Positions 17,075 to 26,282 are shown, counted from the first letter of the stretch. The stretch: DNA of 64,000 nucleotides from Natronosalvus caseinilyticus (GCF_017357105.1 NZ_CP100395.1:1-64000), one strand, 5' to 3'. The notes: generated by a model not told the origin, from the letters alone. Program-made: numbers and translations.

Positions 17075-17551
17075 ATGGCTTCGCTGACGCGCCGGAAAAT
17101 TCTCCAGTGGGGTGGTGTTCCCTTCGTTCTCGGGGCTAGTGGTTGTACATCGCTTGGGGTTGGATCGCCAAAGGAACCCCGCTTAACGAGGCTCACCGTT
17201 TCGAATCACGACTTCGAAGCACACACGGTTTACGCTTTAATAGTTGACGACGATGAGCCAGTGTTTTGGGGCGCAATGGACGTAGAAGCCGCCGATCCCG
17301 ATTCAAATCATATCGGAGGAGGGGGTTTTGAAGGCTATTCGGCTGAATCGGGGGCCTATGTGCTCTATGCATGGCGAGACGACCAACCCCAATCGGACTG
17401 GAAACGGTCCGACTTCAGTGAGTATGATGGTTCCTGTTTTGCATTGAATATCCAAATTGGAACTGTCTCCGGTGACCGCACTGGAGAGGTTAGTCTGTGG
17501 TCGGGGAGTACCCTTTGTGGTGACGAACGTTCAGGTGAACACGGGAACTGA
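17075..17551 (+). CDS. Tat lipoprotein, family B-like
   Basis: About 158 residues from ATG 17075 (MASLTRRKILQWGGVPFVLG), lipobox GASGCTS. The mature domain has LTVSNHDFEAHTVYALIVDD, GGGGFEGYSAESGAYVLYAW and DGSCFALNIQIG, with the same order of strands and Cys as the family B genes at 14822, 16430 and 22075 but with longer loops. AT-rich TTTTTATTA at about -30 serves as promoter. Function unknown. Confidence 0.75.
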   Translation: MASLTRRKILQWGGVPFVLGASGCTSLGVGSPKEPRLTRLTVSNHDFEAHTVYALIVDDDEPVFWGAMDVEAADPDSNHIGGGGFEGYSAESGAYVLYAWRDDQPQSDWKRSDFSEYDGSCFALNIQIGTVSGDRTGEVSLWSGSTLCGDERSGEHGN

Positions 17552-17734
17552 TTATATAGAACTAGACGGGTTTGCCCATACCGAGAGGGTTTCGTGATAA
17601 GCTCACAGCGCGTATGTTGAGTGAGATTCTCCCCGATCTCCAAAGTAGCGATTGCTCAACACAGGGAGTCCAGTTACGATCCGATACTGGAAGCCTACCG
17701 AATATTTATTGGTCAAAAGATTAATCAGATATAC

Positions 17735-18913
17735 ATGTCGCCCTCTCCAGATGTTCGACCGACAGTCAGTAGGCGAGCGGTCCTCGTTGCAAGCGCACTC
17801 GGAACGTCGGCTCTCGCTGGCTGTCTCGGCCAACTTGAAGCGACTGAGGGTAATTCGACCGAGATGGCGGGCGAGTGGCCGACGTATCGGTTCGACTCGC
17901 GGAATAGTGGCTACAACCCCGACAGCAACGGGATTCGGGACGTAGAGCACGATTGGACGCACGATATACGCGGAACGCCGGGTCTTGCTGACGGAGAGAT
18001 GTATCTCAACGGTAGCCGCCGCGACCCCGAAACAGGGACGGTCCAGTCGTCAGTCTCCCTGGAACTAGCTGTACAGGGACAGCCGACCGTCACCGACGAC
18101 TACGTGTTCGTCACGGATATCAGATATCTATACTGCCTTACGGCTGACGCTGAAGAGGTCGTGTGGGAAAGCGAGAAGGTGGAGGGAATCTTCGGTGGGT
18201 CTCCGACCGTCGACGGAGAAACGGTGTTCGTAGTCCACGGTGGCGGGGCCAACGATTACGATGGAACTCGCGTTCGTGCGTTCGACGTCGCTTCGGGGGA
18301 CGAACGCTGGCAGTACGATGCGGACGGTCGATCGACACCGGCAGTCGTCGACGGGACAGTGTACGTCAGCGGCCAGGACGGGTTGCATGCCATCGACGCC
18401 GAATCAGGGGACGAACGGTTCGTCGTCCCTGAGCCTATTTCGGACTGGTCGTCGCCAGCCGCCACGGCGGACCTCGTGTACGTAGTGACGGCGGATCACG
18501 ACCACGAGGAGGAACTTATCGCAGTCGAGACGGCAGACGGAACGGTTCGCTGGCGGACGGCTGCCGCAGACGGAATGGCGCGTTCCGGAAGCGCACCAGT
18601 CGTGGCCGGAAAACTCGTTTACGCCACCACGGACGAGGAACTCGTGGCGCTTGATCACGCCGACGGCACGGTGGCGACGAGGTTCGGCAGCGGCGTCCCA
18701 GTCGCTCGCGCCGGAGACGTCCTCTACGCGACGAAAGATGGGCGAGTGTACGCCTACGACGCCGAGAGCGGAGACCGTCTCTGGACGTACACGACCGACG
18801 AGGTGCGGGGATCAGACACGGTCTCGCAGTTCGTTACCGGACTGACCCCGGGCGACGAAACCGTGTACGTACAAGCGGCTGACGGATTTCACAGACTGGT
18901 CTCCTCACCGTGA
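17735..18913 (+). CDS. Tat lipoprotein with PQQ-type beta-propeller
   Basis: About 392 residues from ATG 17735 (MSPSPDVRPTVSRRAVLVAS), lipobox ALAGCLG. The ATG at 17621 would put a 38-residue extension before the Tat signal, so the internal start is preferred; TATTTATT lies about 33 nt upstream of it. Propeller blades: WPTYRFDSRNSGYNPDSNG (the usual entry motif), AFDVASGDERWQYDADGRST, GLHAIDAESGDERFVVPEPI, AVETADGTVRWRTAAADG and AYDAESGDRLWTYTTDEV. Related to the genes at 10774 and 23706. Extracytoplasmic, membrane anchored; no catalytic residues seen. Confidence 0.85.
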   Translation: MSPSPDVRPTVSRRAVLVASALGTSALAGCLGQLEATEGNSTEMAGEWPTYRFDSRNSGYNPDSNGIRDVEHDWTHDIRGTPGLADGEMYLNGSRRDPETGTVQSSVSLELAVQGQPTVTDDYVFVTDIRYLYCLTADAEEVVWESEKVEGIFGGSPTVDGETVFVVHGGGANDYDGTRVRAFDVASGDERWQYDADGRSTPAVVDGTVYVSGQDGLHAIDAESGDERFVVPEPISDWSSPAATADLVYVVTADHDHEEELIAVETADGTVRWRTAAADGMARSGSAPVVAGKLVYATTDEELVALDHADGTVATRFGSGVPVARAGDVLYATKDGRVYAYDAESGDRLWTYTTDEVRGSDTVSQFVTGLTPGDETVYVQAADGFHRLVSSP

Positions 18914-19076
18914 CTGTTGGTTGTTGGTGAGCGCGTTATAGCACCGTCCTCACAGGATTGTTTTCGCCTTCCCTCTCAATGAACCAGCTGTTAGATAGGG
19001 GTGGCGATAGACCACATACAGATCATGCGTTTACTCGGGAGAACGTATATACACCAGTGCAGATGATCTCAGTGTA

Positions 19077-19640
19077 ATGAACAGACGTTCCGTTCTCGCT
19101 GGCGTTGGACTGTCTGTCTCGAGTGCTCTCGTCGGGTGTCTCGTCCAATCTGACGAGGAAACTAACGCGGAGACCGATGGGGATATTCGCCGTCGAGCCT
19201 GCTCGCACGCACCCGACGAAACCGATCAGGTGAGTCACAACGTTACCAGAACCAGATTTCATTTCCTCCGAGAGCAATATGCACCGTTGACCCTCGTTAC
19301 TGCACGTGACCAGCTAGAATCGAGGATTGATCCCGAACAGCGGGAAGACGGAGACGTTGACACCATTTTCGAGGACATTCGTTTCGACGAACATGTGGTT
19401 CTCATCTGGGAGACGAGCGAACGAATCACCACTGACCACGTCGAGTTTCTCGGCGTTGCCAGGCCCAACGACGAGGAATTTCGGGCGTATGGTTGCAACT
19501 ACAGACTTGGAGGGGGTGGGCAGCAGGAAACCTATTATTCGTTCATCATCACAGTTAGTGTAGATGAGACTCTACAGCGAGCGGAGCTTCGCATTCAAAA
19601 TGAGGATGGAAATACGAGGACACTAACCACAGAGCAATAA
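19077..19640 (+). CDS. Tat lipoprotein, unknown function
   Basis: A 187-residue protein with MNRRSVLAGVGLSVSSALVG then Cys of the lipobox. The mature part starts RRRACSHAPDETDQVSHNVT and contains a domain RFDEHVVLIWETSERITTDH followed by VEFLGVARPNDEEFRAYGC. A distant likeness to the product at 21352-21867 (KTDFDQSYLLVVQNMMQSAR, WLELQRINQRGE) is visible in order of strands. TATA-like GTATATACA lies about 30-35 nt before the ATG. Function unknown. Confidence 0.75.
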   Translation: MNRRSVLAGVGLSVSSALVGCLVQSDEETNAETDGDIRRRACSHAPDETDQVSHNVTRTRFHFLREQYAPLTLVTARDQLESRIDPEQREDGDVDTIFEDIRFDEHVVLIWETSERITTDHVEFLGVARPNDEEFRAYGCNYRLGGGGQQETYYSFIITVSVDETLQRAELRIQNEDGNTRTLTTEQ

Positions 19641-19821
19641 GGCGACTGACCAGCAACCGGGCTCCATTTGAATTCGTTCTGTTCTCAATTGTCGCTTTCT
19701 TCTAGCAAAGCTCGAACCCACTTAATAAGCATCTGTGGTGAGCACGCATGAGTCACGCTCGAACTCTTTGACGCTAGGGTTAGAATGGTAGCAAAAAGTC
19801 CGAAGGAATCCGGTGGAGGAG

Positions 19822-20454
19822 TCAGGGTTCTGCAACGGCTATCTCGAACCCCCAGTCAAACAACAAATCGGCGGCAGTTGAACTACTCTTTGTGTCGGGA
19901 TCATTCCAGACGGAAACTTGTTGTTCCCATCGATAGGTGCCAGTCTCAAAGTAGCCCCCGACACGGTAATCATCCCACAGTTCGTACTGAGTTGTGAGTG
20001 ATTCATCGGGCTCAAATGGCCGTGGTGGGCATCCCTGGTTGGAAAACCCACGGTACTCATCGGCGCTTCGATCTTCCGTCCATTTCCCTTCGTCCCGCTC
20101 AATTCGATCGGCGTGTCCAGGTGAATAGAGCCAGAGCCCTTCGGGGGTATCGCTTCCGCCTTTCGATCGATTAAAGAGACTACAACTACCGTCTCCAACG
20201 GAGAAGGCTCGCTCTGACCCTTCGTTCGTAATGTGAATTTGCAGCTGTACTGGTTGTGAATCTGTAGTTCTCTCCTCGAGAAGTTCAACATCGATCGAAA
20301 CGTGAGAGTCAGCCGGAGTCGAATCCTGGTCGTGAATACTCACTTCCCGTTGAGAAGTTCCACTCCCGGAAGCAGCGGGTATCTGGCCAAGACACCCAGA
20401 AACGCTCACGACAGAGGCCGATCCAACTCCGTAAAGAAACGAACGTCGATTCAT
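19822..20454 (-). CDS. Tat lipoprotein, Ig-like family A
   Basis: About 210 residues from ATG 20454 (MNRRSFLYGVGSASVVSVSG), then lipobox Cys. Paralog of the 13322-13957 product: a strand VSIDVELLEERTTDSQPVQL, LQIHITNEGSERAFSVGDGS and C-terminal GYFETGTYRWEQQVSV. The longer frame starting at 20478 adds eight residues before the Tat motif and is less likely. AATTATATG at about -30 is the probable TATA box. Function unknown; probably a surface-exposed Ig-like domain. Confidence 0.78.
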   Translation of the reverse strand: MNRRSFLYGVGSASVVSVSGCLGQIPAASGSGTSQREVSIHDQDSTPADSHVSIDVELLEERTTDSQPVQLQIHITNEGSERAFSVGDGSCSLFNRSKGGSDTPEGLWLYSPGHADRIERDEGKWTEDRSADEYRGFSNQGCPPRPFEPDESLTTQYELWDDYRVGGYFETGTYRWEQQVSVWNDPDTKSSSTAADLLFDWGFEIAVAEP

Positions 20455-20593
20455 ATTGATTATCAGTTGACCAGTCACATATAATTTGGGCTAACTGAAA
20501 CGCTGATTTGGTCGATGTGCAGCAGAAATTGAGTAACTGACTAGCAGATATGGCGTATAGGACGTTGTCCGTAGGTTTCGGCGCCGATTTTAA

Positions 20594-21070
20594 TCATGGT
20601 TCGTTCGGCCCACTTACTGTTACCGACTTCGCAGACGGGTCACCAGATTGATTGACAGTCACCGATTTTGGTAATCGCTCTCTCATTGTGACCACCAAAC
20701 GATAAGCATCGACACTCTCGTCGAGTGAACAATTATTCTGAGAGCGAGCAGTGTCACTACTCCCAACGCTCACAGTAAGGCGCTCTGCGTCTACGTCGTA
20801 GGAGATATCTTTCAAACTGACTTGATTGCACTCACTTGACCCGACGTAGAGAGCCCCCCGGACAGTGATCTTCAATGAATCCAAGTCGAACGAAACAACT
20901 GGATGCTCAGTTGGACCGGGCATCCGCTCGAAGCCTTCACTTTCTGGTTCATAGATAGTAAACGTGTGATTTTTGATTCGTTGAGAACTGGTCTGTGGAT
21001 CAATATTAAGGGCTAGACAGCCACCGGAGCACACGACGGAAGCTATCGAGAGGAGAGCACGGCGTTTCAT
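20594..21070 (-). CDS. Tat lipoprotein, unknown function
   Basis: A 158-residue protein with MKRRALLSIASVVCSGGCLA; the RR motif is intact and the lipobox is SGGC. The mature part has FTIYEPESEGFERMPGPTEH, VVSFDLDSLKITVRGALYVG and a Cys pair (SSECNQ, QNNCS), suggesting a small disulfide-stabilised beta domain. TATA-like GTTATATAT about 28 nt upstream. No family recognised. Confidence 0.72.
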   Translation of the reverse strand: MKRRALLSIASVVCSGGCLALNIDPQTSSQRIKNHTFTIYEPESEGFERMPGPTEHPVVSFDLDSLKITVRGALYVGSSECNQVSLKDISYDVDAERLTVSVGSSDTARSQNNCSLDESVDAYRLVVTMRERLPKSVTVNQSGDPSAKSVTVSGPNEP

Positions 21071-21351
21071 AGTGCTAGTAAAGTGGTGGATATATAACTA
21101 GTTATTGGCGGTCTGGTATAGCGTAGCTGGGGGATGCGTTAACGGAGTTGAAAACAGAACTCTTGCCGTACCGATATCCGAACAGCCGTTGTAGAGTCAC
21201 TGACAACCATTTAGCTTGAACCAACTTCTCCTTTTCATTAGTAGACAGCATAGAGCGACTCATAGACATCCGTACTGGCCATTAACATCATTATATTAAT
21301 TTGCTTGAATAGGTGATGAATTTGGCTGATCAGACAATCATTACAGTGTAT

Positions 21352-21867
21352 TCATGCATCGATCGGGTCTGAATCAATTGTTACGTTCAGTTCAGTAGGA
21401 ACACCTTTTGGGTCAGTTACTCGAATCAAGAGTGAGTGAACGGTTGCATCATCGACATAGTCTTCATCTGGCGATTCGGTTACGACATCAACCTCAACGC
21501 TCTCTCCTCTCTGGTTAATCCGCTGGAGTTCTAACCACCGTGCACTCTGCATCATGTTCTGGACAACCAGAAGATACGATTGGTCAAAATCAGTTTTGTG
21601 AGTGAATTCCTCTACAGCATCATCATCTTCGACTATTTTCTTGCCGACCGCTTTCTTCTCAGTGATGATCGTATAGTAATTGGAGGGAGGTTCCTCACGT
21701 TCCCTATGCTGATACCATAGCCCCTTCTCAAGAATATCCTTTGGCCAATGTTCTGTTTCAACAGTCATACCCTCTGGAGCACTCGGCTCAGTTTCACTAC
21801 TCAAACACCCACCTACTAGAGTGGACAGTACAACTGTGGACCGCCCGAGATATTCACGTCGATCCAT
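21352..21867 (-). CDS. Tat lipoprotein, unknown function
   Basis: About 171 residues from ATG 21867 (MDRREYLGRSTVVLSTLVGG), lipobox GGCLSS. The longer frame would start 15 residues earlier, before the RR motif, without improving the signal. The mature domain has KGLWYQHREREEPPSNYYTI, KTDFDQSYLLVVQNMMQS and DDATVHSLLIRVTDPKGVPT. CTATAAC at about -29. Repeat A copy 4 lies upstream. Possibly a distant relative of the gene at 19077. Confidence 0.72.
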   Translation of the reverse strand: MDRREYLGRSTVVLSTLVGGCLSSETEPSAPEGMTVETEHWPKDILEKGLWYQHREREEPPSNYYTIITEKKAVGKKIVEDDDAVEEFTHKTDFDQSYLLVVQNMMQSARWLELQRINQRGESVEVDVVTESPDEDYVDDATVHSLLIRVTDPKGVPTELNVTIDSDPIDA

Positions 21868-21906
21868 AACAATAAGTATAGATGTTAAGTTATAGACCCT
21901 TCGTAT

Positions 21907-22018
21907 GGTCAAAGAACTGTTTGACCTACTCCGTTCGCAGGTACGCTAAGAGATTGGTGTCATCGGTTTCGTTAATCCGAGACGCTGTCGATCTCGAACA
22001 GCCAAATGATCAGTACAG
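21907..22018. repeat. Intergenic repeat family A, copy 4 (extended)
   Basis: Contains GAGATTGGTGTCATCGGTTT, GAGACGCTGTCGATCTCGAA and CCAAATGATCAGTACAG. It includes the leftward extension TTTGACCTACTCCGTTCGCA that is shared only with copy 3. It separates divergent genes, as copy 3 does. Confidence 0.8.
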
Positions 22019-22074
22019 TCCCACAGATACCGTCAAGGAAGAATATATGTAACTCGGTAATGGTTATTTCTTGT

Positions 22075-22512
22075 ATGAATTCGCTCTCAGTATCTCGGCG
22101 TCACGTGCTTGCCACGATTGGCGGAGTTTCTACGACGGGGTGTTTAGATTCGATCCCGTTCGCTTCAGAGACGGGGACTCGCATTGGGAGTCTCCTCGTT
22201 GATAACGTAACCGACGAATCCCAAACTGTGCTCCTCCAACTGCAACGCGAGAGCGAAATAGTCTATGATAGCGAGATACTGGTCGCTGAAGACGACCATG
22301 AGATCATCGACCCGTCCTGGTCAACGGAACCAGCCGAGTATACGCTTCTATATGCTGCTGATGGCGAATTGGGTATGATTTCAATTCCAGATGATGTTGA
22401 AGACACAATCGACAGACAGGGGTGTAACCATATCTGGGTTACTTTCGGTGGGCATTCTGACTTTCACATCCAGGTGTTCGATGGTGGAGGTCAGCCGGAC
22501 TTGAAATGCTGA
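22075..22512 (+). CDS. Tat lipoprotein, small beta-sandwich family B
   Basis: About 145 residues from ATG 22075 (MNSLSVSRRHVLATIGGVST), lipobox TTGCLDS. The mature part, RIGSLLVDNVTDESQTVLLQ, LQRESEIVYDSEIL and PSWSTEPAEYTLLYAADGE, aligns by eye with the product at 16430 (IGNIMIGNWRDDPVTITLRL; EQSWDADPGEYTIMYSTEAE). Flanked by repeat A (before) and repeat B (after), as is its paralog, which shows duplication of a whole cassette. GAATATATG is the TATA-like element. Confidence 0.78.
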   Translation: MNSLSVSRRHVLATIGGVSTTGCLDSIPFASETGTRIGSLLVDNVTDESQTVLLQLQRESEIVYDSEILVAEDDHEIIDPSWSTEPAEYTLLYAADGELGMISIPDDVEDTIDRQGCNHIWVTFGGHSDFHIQVFDGGGQPDLKC

Positions 22513-22539
22513 ATGCCGTTCCACGCGTATCTCTTCAAT

Positions 22540-22608
22540 TGTATCAATTGCTTCCACACGCATGAATGAAATGAACGACTCTGTTTTGCTGCATCCAGGG
22601 GGAGTCGT
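22540..22608. repeat. Intergenic repeat family B, copy 2
   Basis: GCTTCCACACGCATGAATGA, then GAACGACTCTGTTTTGCTGC and ATCCAGGGGGAGTCG; nearly the same as copy 1 over about 60 nt. Lies behind the 22075-22512 gene. Confidence 0.78.
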
Positions 22609-22704
22609 GAATCGCTCAGTATCGAGCAGGAAGGTTTTGAGAGGATAAGAATTCACAATTCTGCTGGGGGAAGATCTATAAATATGCTAATTAGAATCCA
22701 AATA

Positions 22705-23397
22705 ATGAATCGCCGGAAAGTCCTGACCGGAATCAGCACAGGTGCTCTTCTCGGGGTTGGTGGCTGTCTCGAGACAGACACTTCGTTTCTTGATGAAACG
22801 TCTGATGACAGCGGAGACGGGAATAGCGTACCGGGCTGCACGCAAAAAGAGACGTGGAGTGACGGTGGAAATGCAACCCCAGAGGACCCTGACCCGGCAT
22901 CGATCGCAGGCCGCCACGATTGTTCGAGTACCCGGCGTCCAGAGCCGACTGGAGAGGTATGTACGACCTTCACTCCCGTGATCAGCGGTGAAGAACGTAC
23001 GATTCACAGTGCTGGCATCGAACCGTACCCGGAGCCGCCATCATCGTTTGACGAGGAAACGCTTGTATCGTACGTGTCCGAGTACGAGAACGCGTACTTC
23101 CACAATTCGATGGTGGAAAAGTACCGGGACGAGCTACGAGGTGCCGGAATCCGCGTCGAGGAGGACGAGACGCGAATCAAACAGACCGAGAACGCCATAA
23201 CTCTCGTCTATATCCGGTTCTTTACCAGTACAAGCACTCTCAGCGATGGCACCACCCCTTCTGTTGGTGATGGTGCTGGCGCTGCCGGGTATGGCATCGA
23301 CGAAACGGGCATCGTCCGTACAGAAGCCAGATACAGTGTTAGCGAAGAGGAGATGCCCGACCCCGTTGAAAGTGGTACGCTCCTCGAATGCTTTTGA
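22705..23397 (+). CDS. Tat lipoprotein, unknown function
   Basis: About 230 residues from ATG 22705 (MNRRKVLTGISTGALLGVGG), lipobox GGCLETD. Residues 25-75 are a low-complexity acidic/Pro linker with two Cys (PGCTQ, HDCSS). The C-terminal domain holds ETLVSYVSEYENAYFHNSMV, EKYRDELRGAGIRVEEDETR and a Gly-rich segment SVGDGAGAAGYGIDETGIVR. The mixed helical domain differs from the other lipoproteins here. Followed by repeat B copy 3. Function unknown. Confidence 0.75.
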   Translation: MNRRKVLTGISTGALLGVGGCLETDTSFLDETSDDSGDGNSVPGCTQKETWSDGGNATPEDPDPASIAGRHDCSSTRRPEPTGEVCTTFTPVISGEERTIHSAGIEPYPEPPSSFDEETLVSYVSEYENAYFHNSMVEKYRDELRGAGIRVEEDETRIKQTENAITLVYIRFFTSTSTLSDGTTPSVGDGAGAAGYGIDETGIVRTEARYSVSEEEMPDPVESGTLLECF

Positions 23398-23409
23398 ACA
23401 ATTCACATT

Positions 23410-23480
23410 CGTACGGATCAGTTGGTTCCGCACTGAGTGAGTAGAACGAGCGACTTTGTTGTGCTGCACACCGTTTCAGG
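23410..23480. repeat. Intergenic repeat family B, copy 3
   Basis: TTCCGCACTGAGTGAGTAGA, then ACGAGCGACTTTGTTGTGCT and GCACACCG; a more diverged copy of family B, again just behind a plus-strand lipoprotein gene. Confidence 0.65.
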
Positions 23481-23705
23481 ATGTAGATTACGGTAAACCA
23501 ATAGCCTACTAACAAGTCAAGAAGGAATAGTTCTTTCATTAGACTCCTCTCTTGTAGATACCCCCTCTGTGGAATTGCCGTTCACTACACGTGCGATTGA
23601 TCGGTTTTGTCTGAACAGTGCTGGATCACAAACCATATCTCGGAGTTAAAGAAATCCGACATGTGCCACACAAGATATTCATATCTTAACTAGATAAACC
23701 CAATC

Positions 23706-24932
23706 ATGGATCGACGGACGGCGCTCGGTGTGACGGGCGTGATCGGGAGTTCGGTGCTGGGTGGATGCCTCGGTGGGTTCACCGACAATGGTTCCGATAC
23801 CGGGTACCAGTGGCGCTACGACACAGGCGGGGAACTCGATGCCGTATCGCAGGGCGTAGTATTCGCTCGGGAGCGTTCCAACGGGCAGATCGTCGCACTC
23901 GATGCCACGACTGGCGAGCGCCGGTGGGTCTACGGGGAAGCAGGAGGGATGGACGCCTACTCGGAACTCGCCGTTACGGAAACGGGCATCTACTTCGGCT
24001 ACTGCACCGACGACGACTGTATCGGCCTGTATGGGCTCGATACGGATGGCGAAGAGCGGTGGCGTGCCGACACGGTGGGGACCGGGCGCACCAGCCCGTT
24101 CGTCGTCGACGGAACCGTCTACGTCGCCAGTGATGTCGGCGTCGTGCGAGCATTCGACGCGAAAACTGGTGAGGGCCTGTGGACCGACGGGATCGACGAA
24201 TCGGACGAGACCACTAGTGGTTCCAGAATCGTCGACATCGCCGACGCCGTCTACGTCGAGAAAAACGCTGCTCTCGTCGTGATCGAGCGGGACGAGGGGA
24301 GTACGCGCTGGCGATACCAGCCCGATAATGGAGACGCGCAGATCATCGATGCGGCGGTTTCGAACGGCGTCGCGTACGTCGTGACCGGAGAGTATGTTGT
24401 CGCGGTCGTCGACGGCAACGAGGTGTGGCGTCAGCCTTTCGAAGCGGACGATGTGCAGACGGAAATTGCGGGAATCGCATCGAACCGGTTGTTCGTGCTC
24501 ACTAACACCGATCGACACGAGTCGCGTCTGTATGCGTTCGACGTTGCGACCGGCGAGCGAGACCTGGTGTTGGAATCGCTCGAGCACCCGGACGAGGAGT
24601 CAGATCCGTTCGTGGACGTCCACGACGGAGTGGTGTACGTCGGCACGGACCGATTCCGTGCCCTCGAGGCGGCGACCGGCCACGAACACTGGAGTGTGAC
24701 GGTCGATGGTGGCCCGATCCGAGCAATGACCATCGTCGAAGCGAAAGGTGCAGGAGATCACACTGTGTTCGTCCGTGCTGGGGCGAATCGACTAATCGGT
24801 GTTGATTCGGGCGGTGAGCGAACGTGGGAGGGGACCGTTGATGGGATGATTCGGAACTATCTAGTTGGCGAATCCGTGTTTGTGGCGACGGACGAAGGAA
24901 TCTACGCACTCGAAGGGCAGGACGACTCCTGA
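23706..24932 (+). CDS. Tat lipoprotein with PQQ-type beta-propeller
   Basis: A 408-residue protein: MDRRTALGVTGVIGSSVLGG and lipobox Cys. Propeller blades include ALDATTGERRWVYGEAGG, GLDTDGEERWRADTVG, AFDAKTGEGLWTDGIDES and ALEAATGHEHWSVTVDGG, each with the Gly-Glu-x-x-Trp turn. The last blade ends GMIRNYLVGESVFVATDEGI. It is more G+C-rich than neighbouring lipoprotein genes. AT-rich TATTCATATC lies about 30 nt upstream. Third propeller lipoprotein of the array. Confidence 0.85.
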   Translation: MDRRTALGVTGVIGSSVLGGCLGGFTDNGSDTGYQWRYDTGGELDAVSQGVVFARERSNGQIVALDATTGERRWVYGEAGGMDAYSELAVTETGIYFGYCTDDDCIGLYGLDTDGEERWRADTVGTGRTSPFVVDGTVYVASDVGVVRAFDAKTGEGLWTDGIDESDETTSGSRIVDIADAVYVEKNAALVVIERDEGSTRWRYQPDNGDAQIIDAAVSNGVAYVVTGEYVVAVVDGNEVWRQPFEADDVQTEIAGIASNRLFVLTNTDRHESRLYAFDVATGERDLVLESLEHPDEESDPFVDVHDGVVYVGTDRFRALEAATGHEHWSVTVDGGPIRAMTIVEAKGAGDHTVFVRAGANRLIGVDSGGERTWEGTVDGMIRNYLVGESVFVATDEGIYALEGQDDS

Positions 24933-25087
24933 TAGACAACGGCGGTACTGCGCGCCGGTGGCTCTCCTCGAGCATTAGTATGAAAGTGCTTCGTTCAGTC
25001 AAGACTATGCATCTCACAGGTGTACCTACAACCCCTCTTTTAGTTCCCCAAATAACTATTTCCGACAGGGTTTCAATAACTTAACAA

Positions 25088-25876
25088 ATGAGACGACGAC
25101 GGTATCTACATGGATTGATCACGGTGCCAACTGCTGGCGTAGCGGGGTGTCTTTCACGTGATTCAATACCGGATGATGGATCTGATTTGACCCCCGAGGA
25201 TGACCGGGACGTCAAGACGGTTGCCGCGGAGACGTTCGACGACGATTTCACCCCGATCTGTGCCGAAGGTGAATCGCTCGAATCGGATGTCGAGGGATTT
25301 TACGCGGAGCTTGTTACTGACCACGAATTTTTCAGAGATGTCGAGAGCGGTCGGTACGGTGTTCGGGGTCGAGTCTCGACTTGGGATAGTGGAAATATTC
25401 CGAAGGTTACAGCAGAGTTTTCCGACGGTTCGTTCGATTGGGATCGAGGTTACGGGCTCGACGAAGGAGAGACGTACCTGTTCACAGTGGTGAGTTCTGA
25501 GGGAGATCCTGACGCGATAGACGGGTACACGCTCACCGTCGAAGGAGGTGGGGTAGACGATATCGGGATCGCCTCCAAGGAGTACGTGACGATCGATGGG
25601 GAGTGGGGGCAGATTGGAACGTACGATGACGCTCCGGTGTATGGATACGCTGGGACAGTTACTAACGATCACACAGAGGACGTTAGACTGTTCCCCCGCA
25701 TGAAGGCGTATCTCGACGAAACGACGGTGGCCTACGCTGGCCAAAGTACAGAAACAAGTGTCGATCTTGCTTTAGGAGACACACAAACAGTCTACTTCCC
25801 CTATCCACGATGCGATCCCGCGAAAATTGACCACGTTGAAGGATGGCTCGAGTGGGCGACGATGATTTACCCGTAG
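25088..25876 (+). CDS. Tat lipoprotein, paralog of the 15435 gene
   Basis: A 262-residue protein with MRRRRYLHGLITVPTAGVAG then lipobox Cys. It shares FTPICAEGESL, DHEFFRDVESGRYGVRGRVS, VTNDHTEDVRLFPRMKAYLD and TQTVYFPYPRCDPAKIDHVE with the product at 15435-16208. The paralogs lie about 9 kb apart on opposite strands. Two Cys occur at equivalent positions. Last gene of the lipoprotein array. Confidence 0.8.
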   Translation: MRRRRYLHGLITVPTAGVAGCLSRDSIPDDGSDLTPEDDRDVKTVAAETFDDDFTPICAEGESLESDVEGFYAELVTDHEFFRDVESGRYGVRGRVSTWDSGNIPKVTAEFSDGSFDWDRGYGLDEGETYLFTVVSSEGDPDAIDGYTLTVEGGGVDDIGIASKEYVTIDGEWGQIGTYDDAPVYGYAGTVTNDHTEDVRLFPRMKAYLDETTVAYAGQSTETSVDLALGDTQTVYFPYPRCDPAKIDHVEGWLEWATMIYP

Positions 25877-26282
25877 CTCGCTTCGCTGAAGAATCTCTCT
25901 CTCGAGGGCCGTCAACCCCCAATCAGTCTCCCGCAATAGTGTTGATCAACGGGCATAATTCACAACCCAGATTTGATTGGGTGACACAATCAGTAAGCAT
26001 CTCTACTGAACGGCTGATTCATTAGACTAACCAGGCACCAAACTCGATCACCGCGCTGAACTCATCCTCTTTATGCAGCACGCCTATTTCAACATCTCAG
26101 TGACCAGCTACGTTGGAAAGTATGAGGATTTGCGCTAATACCAGGTCCCCATTGAAACGGCGCCGTCCGTTCAGAACAAAAGCGCGATTAATCTTAACTT
26201 TAAGATTAAACCAACACCGAACCCATTATCAATAGTCTTGAGTGACGATTTTCGTTCCACTATTCGACTTAACGGGTACTTC
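25877..26282. other. Boundary spacer between lipoprotein array and helicase pair
   Basis: Contains one AT-rich motif (26186-26212) and no convincing frame. The lipoprotein array ends here and base composition returns to the higher G+C of the rest of the window. Confidence 0.4.
26186..26212. repeat. AT-rich TTAATCTTAAGATTAA-like motif, copy 4
   Basis: GATTAATCTTAACTTTAAGA followed by TTAAACC: the two halves TTAATCTTAA and TTAAGATTAA form an inverted repeat, as in the perfect 16-nt form at copy 5. Confidence 0.6.
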
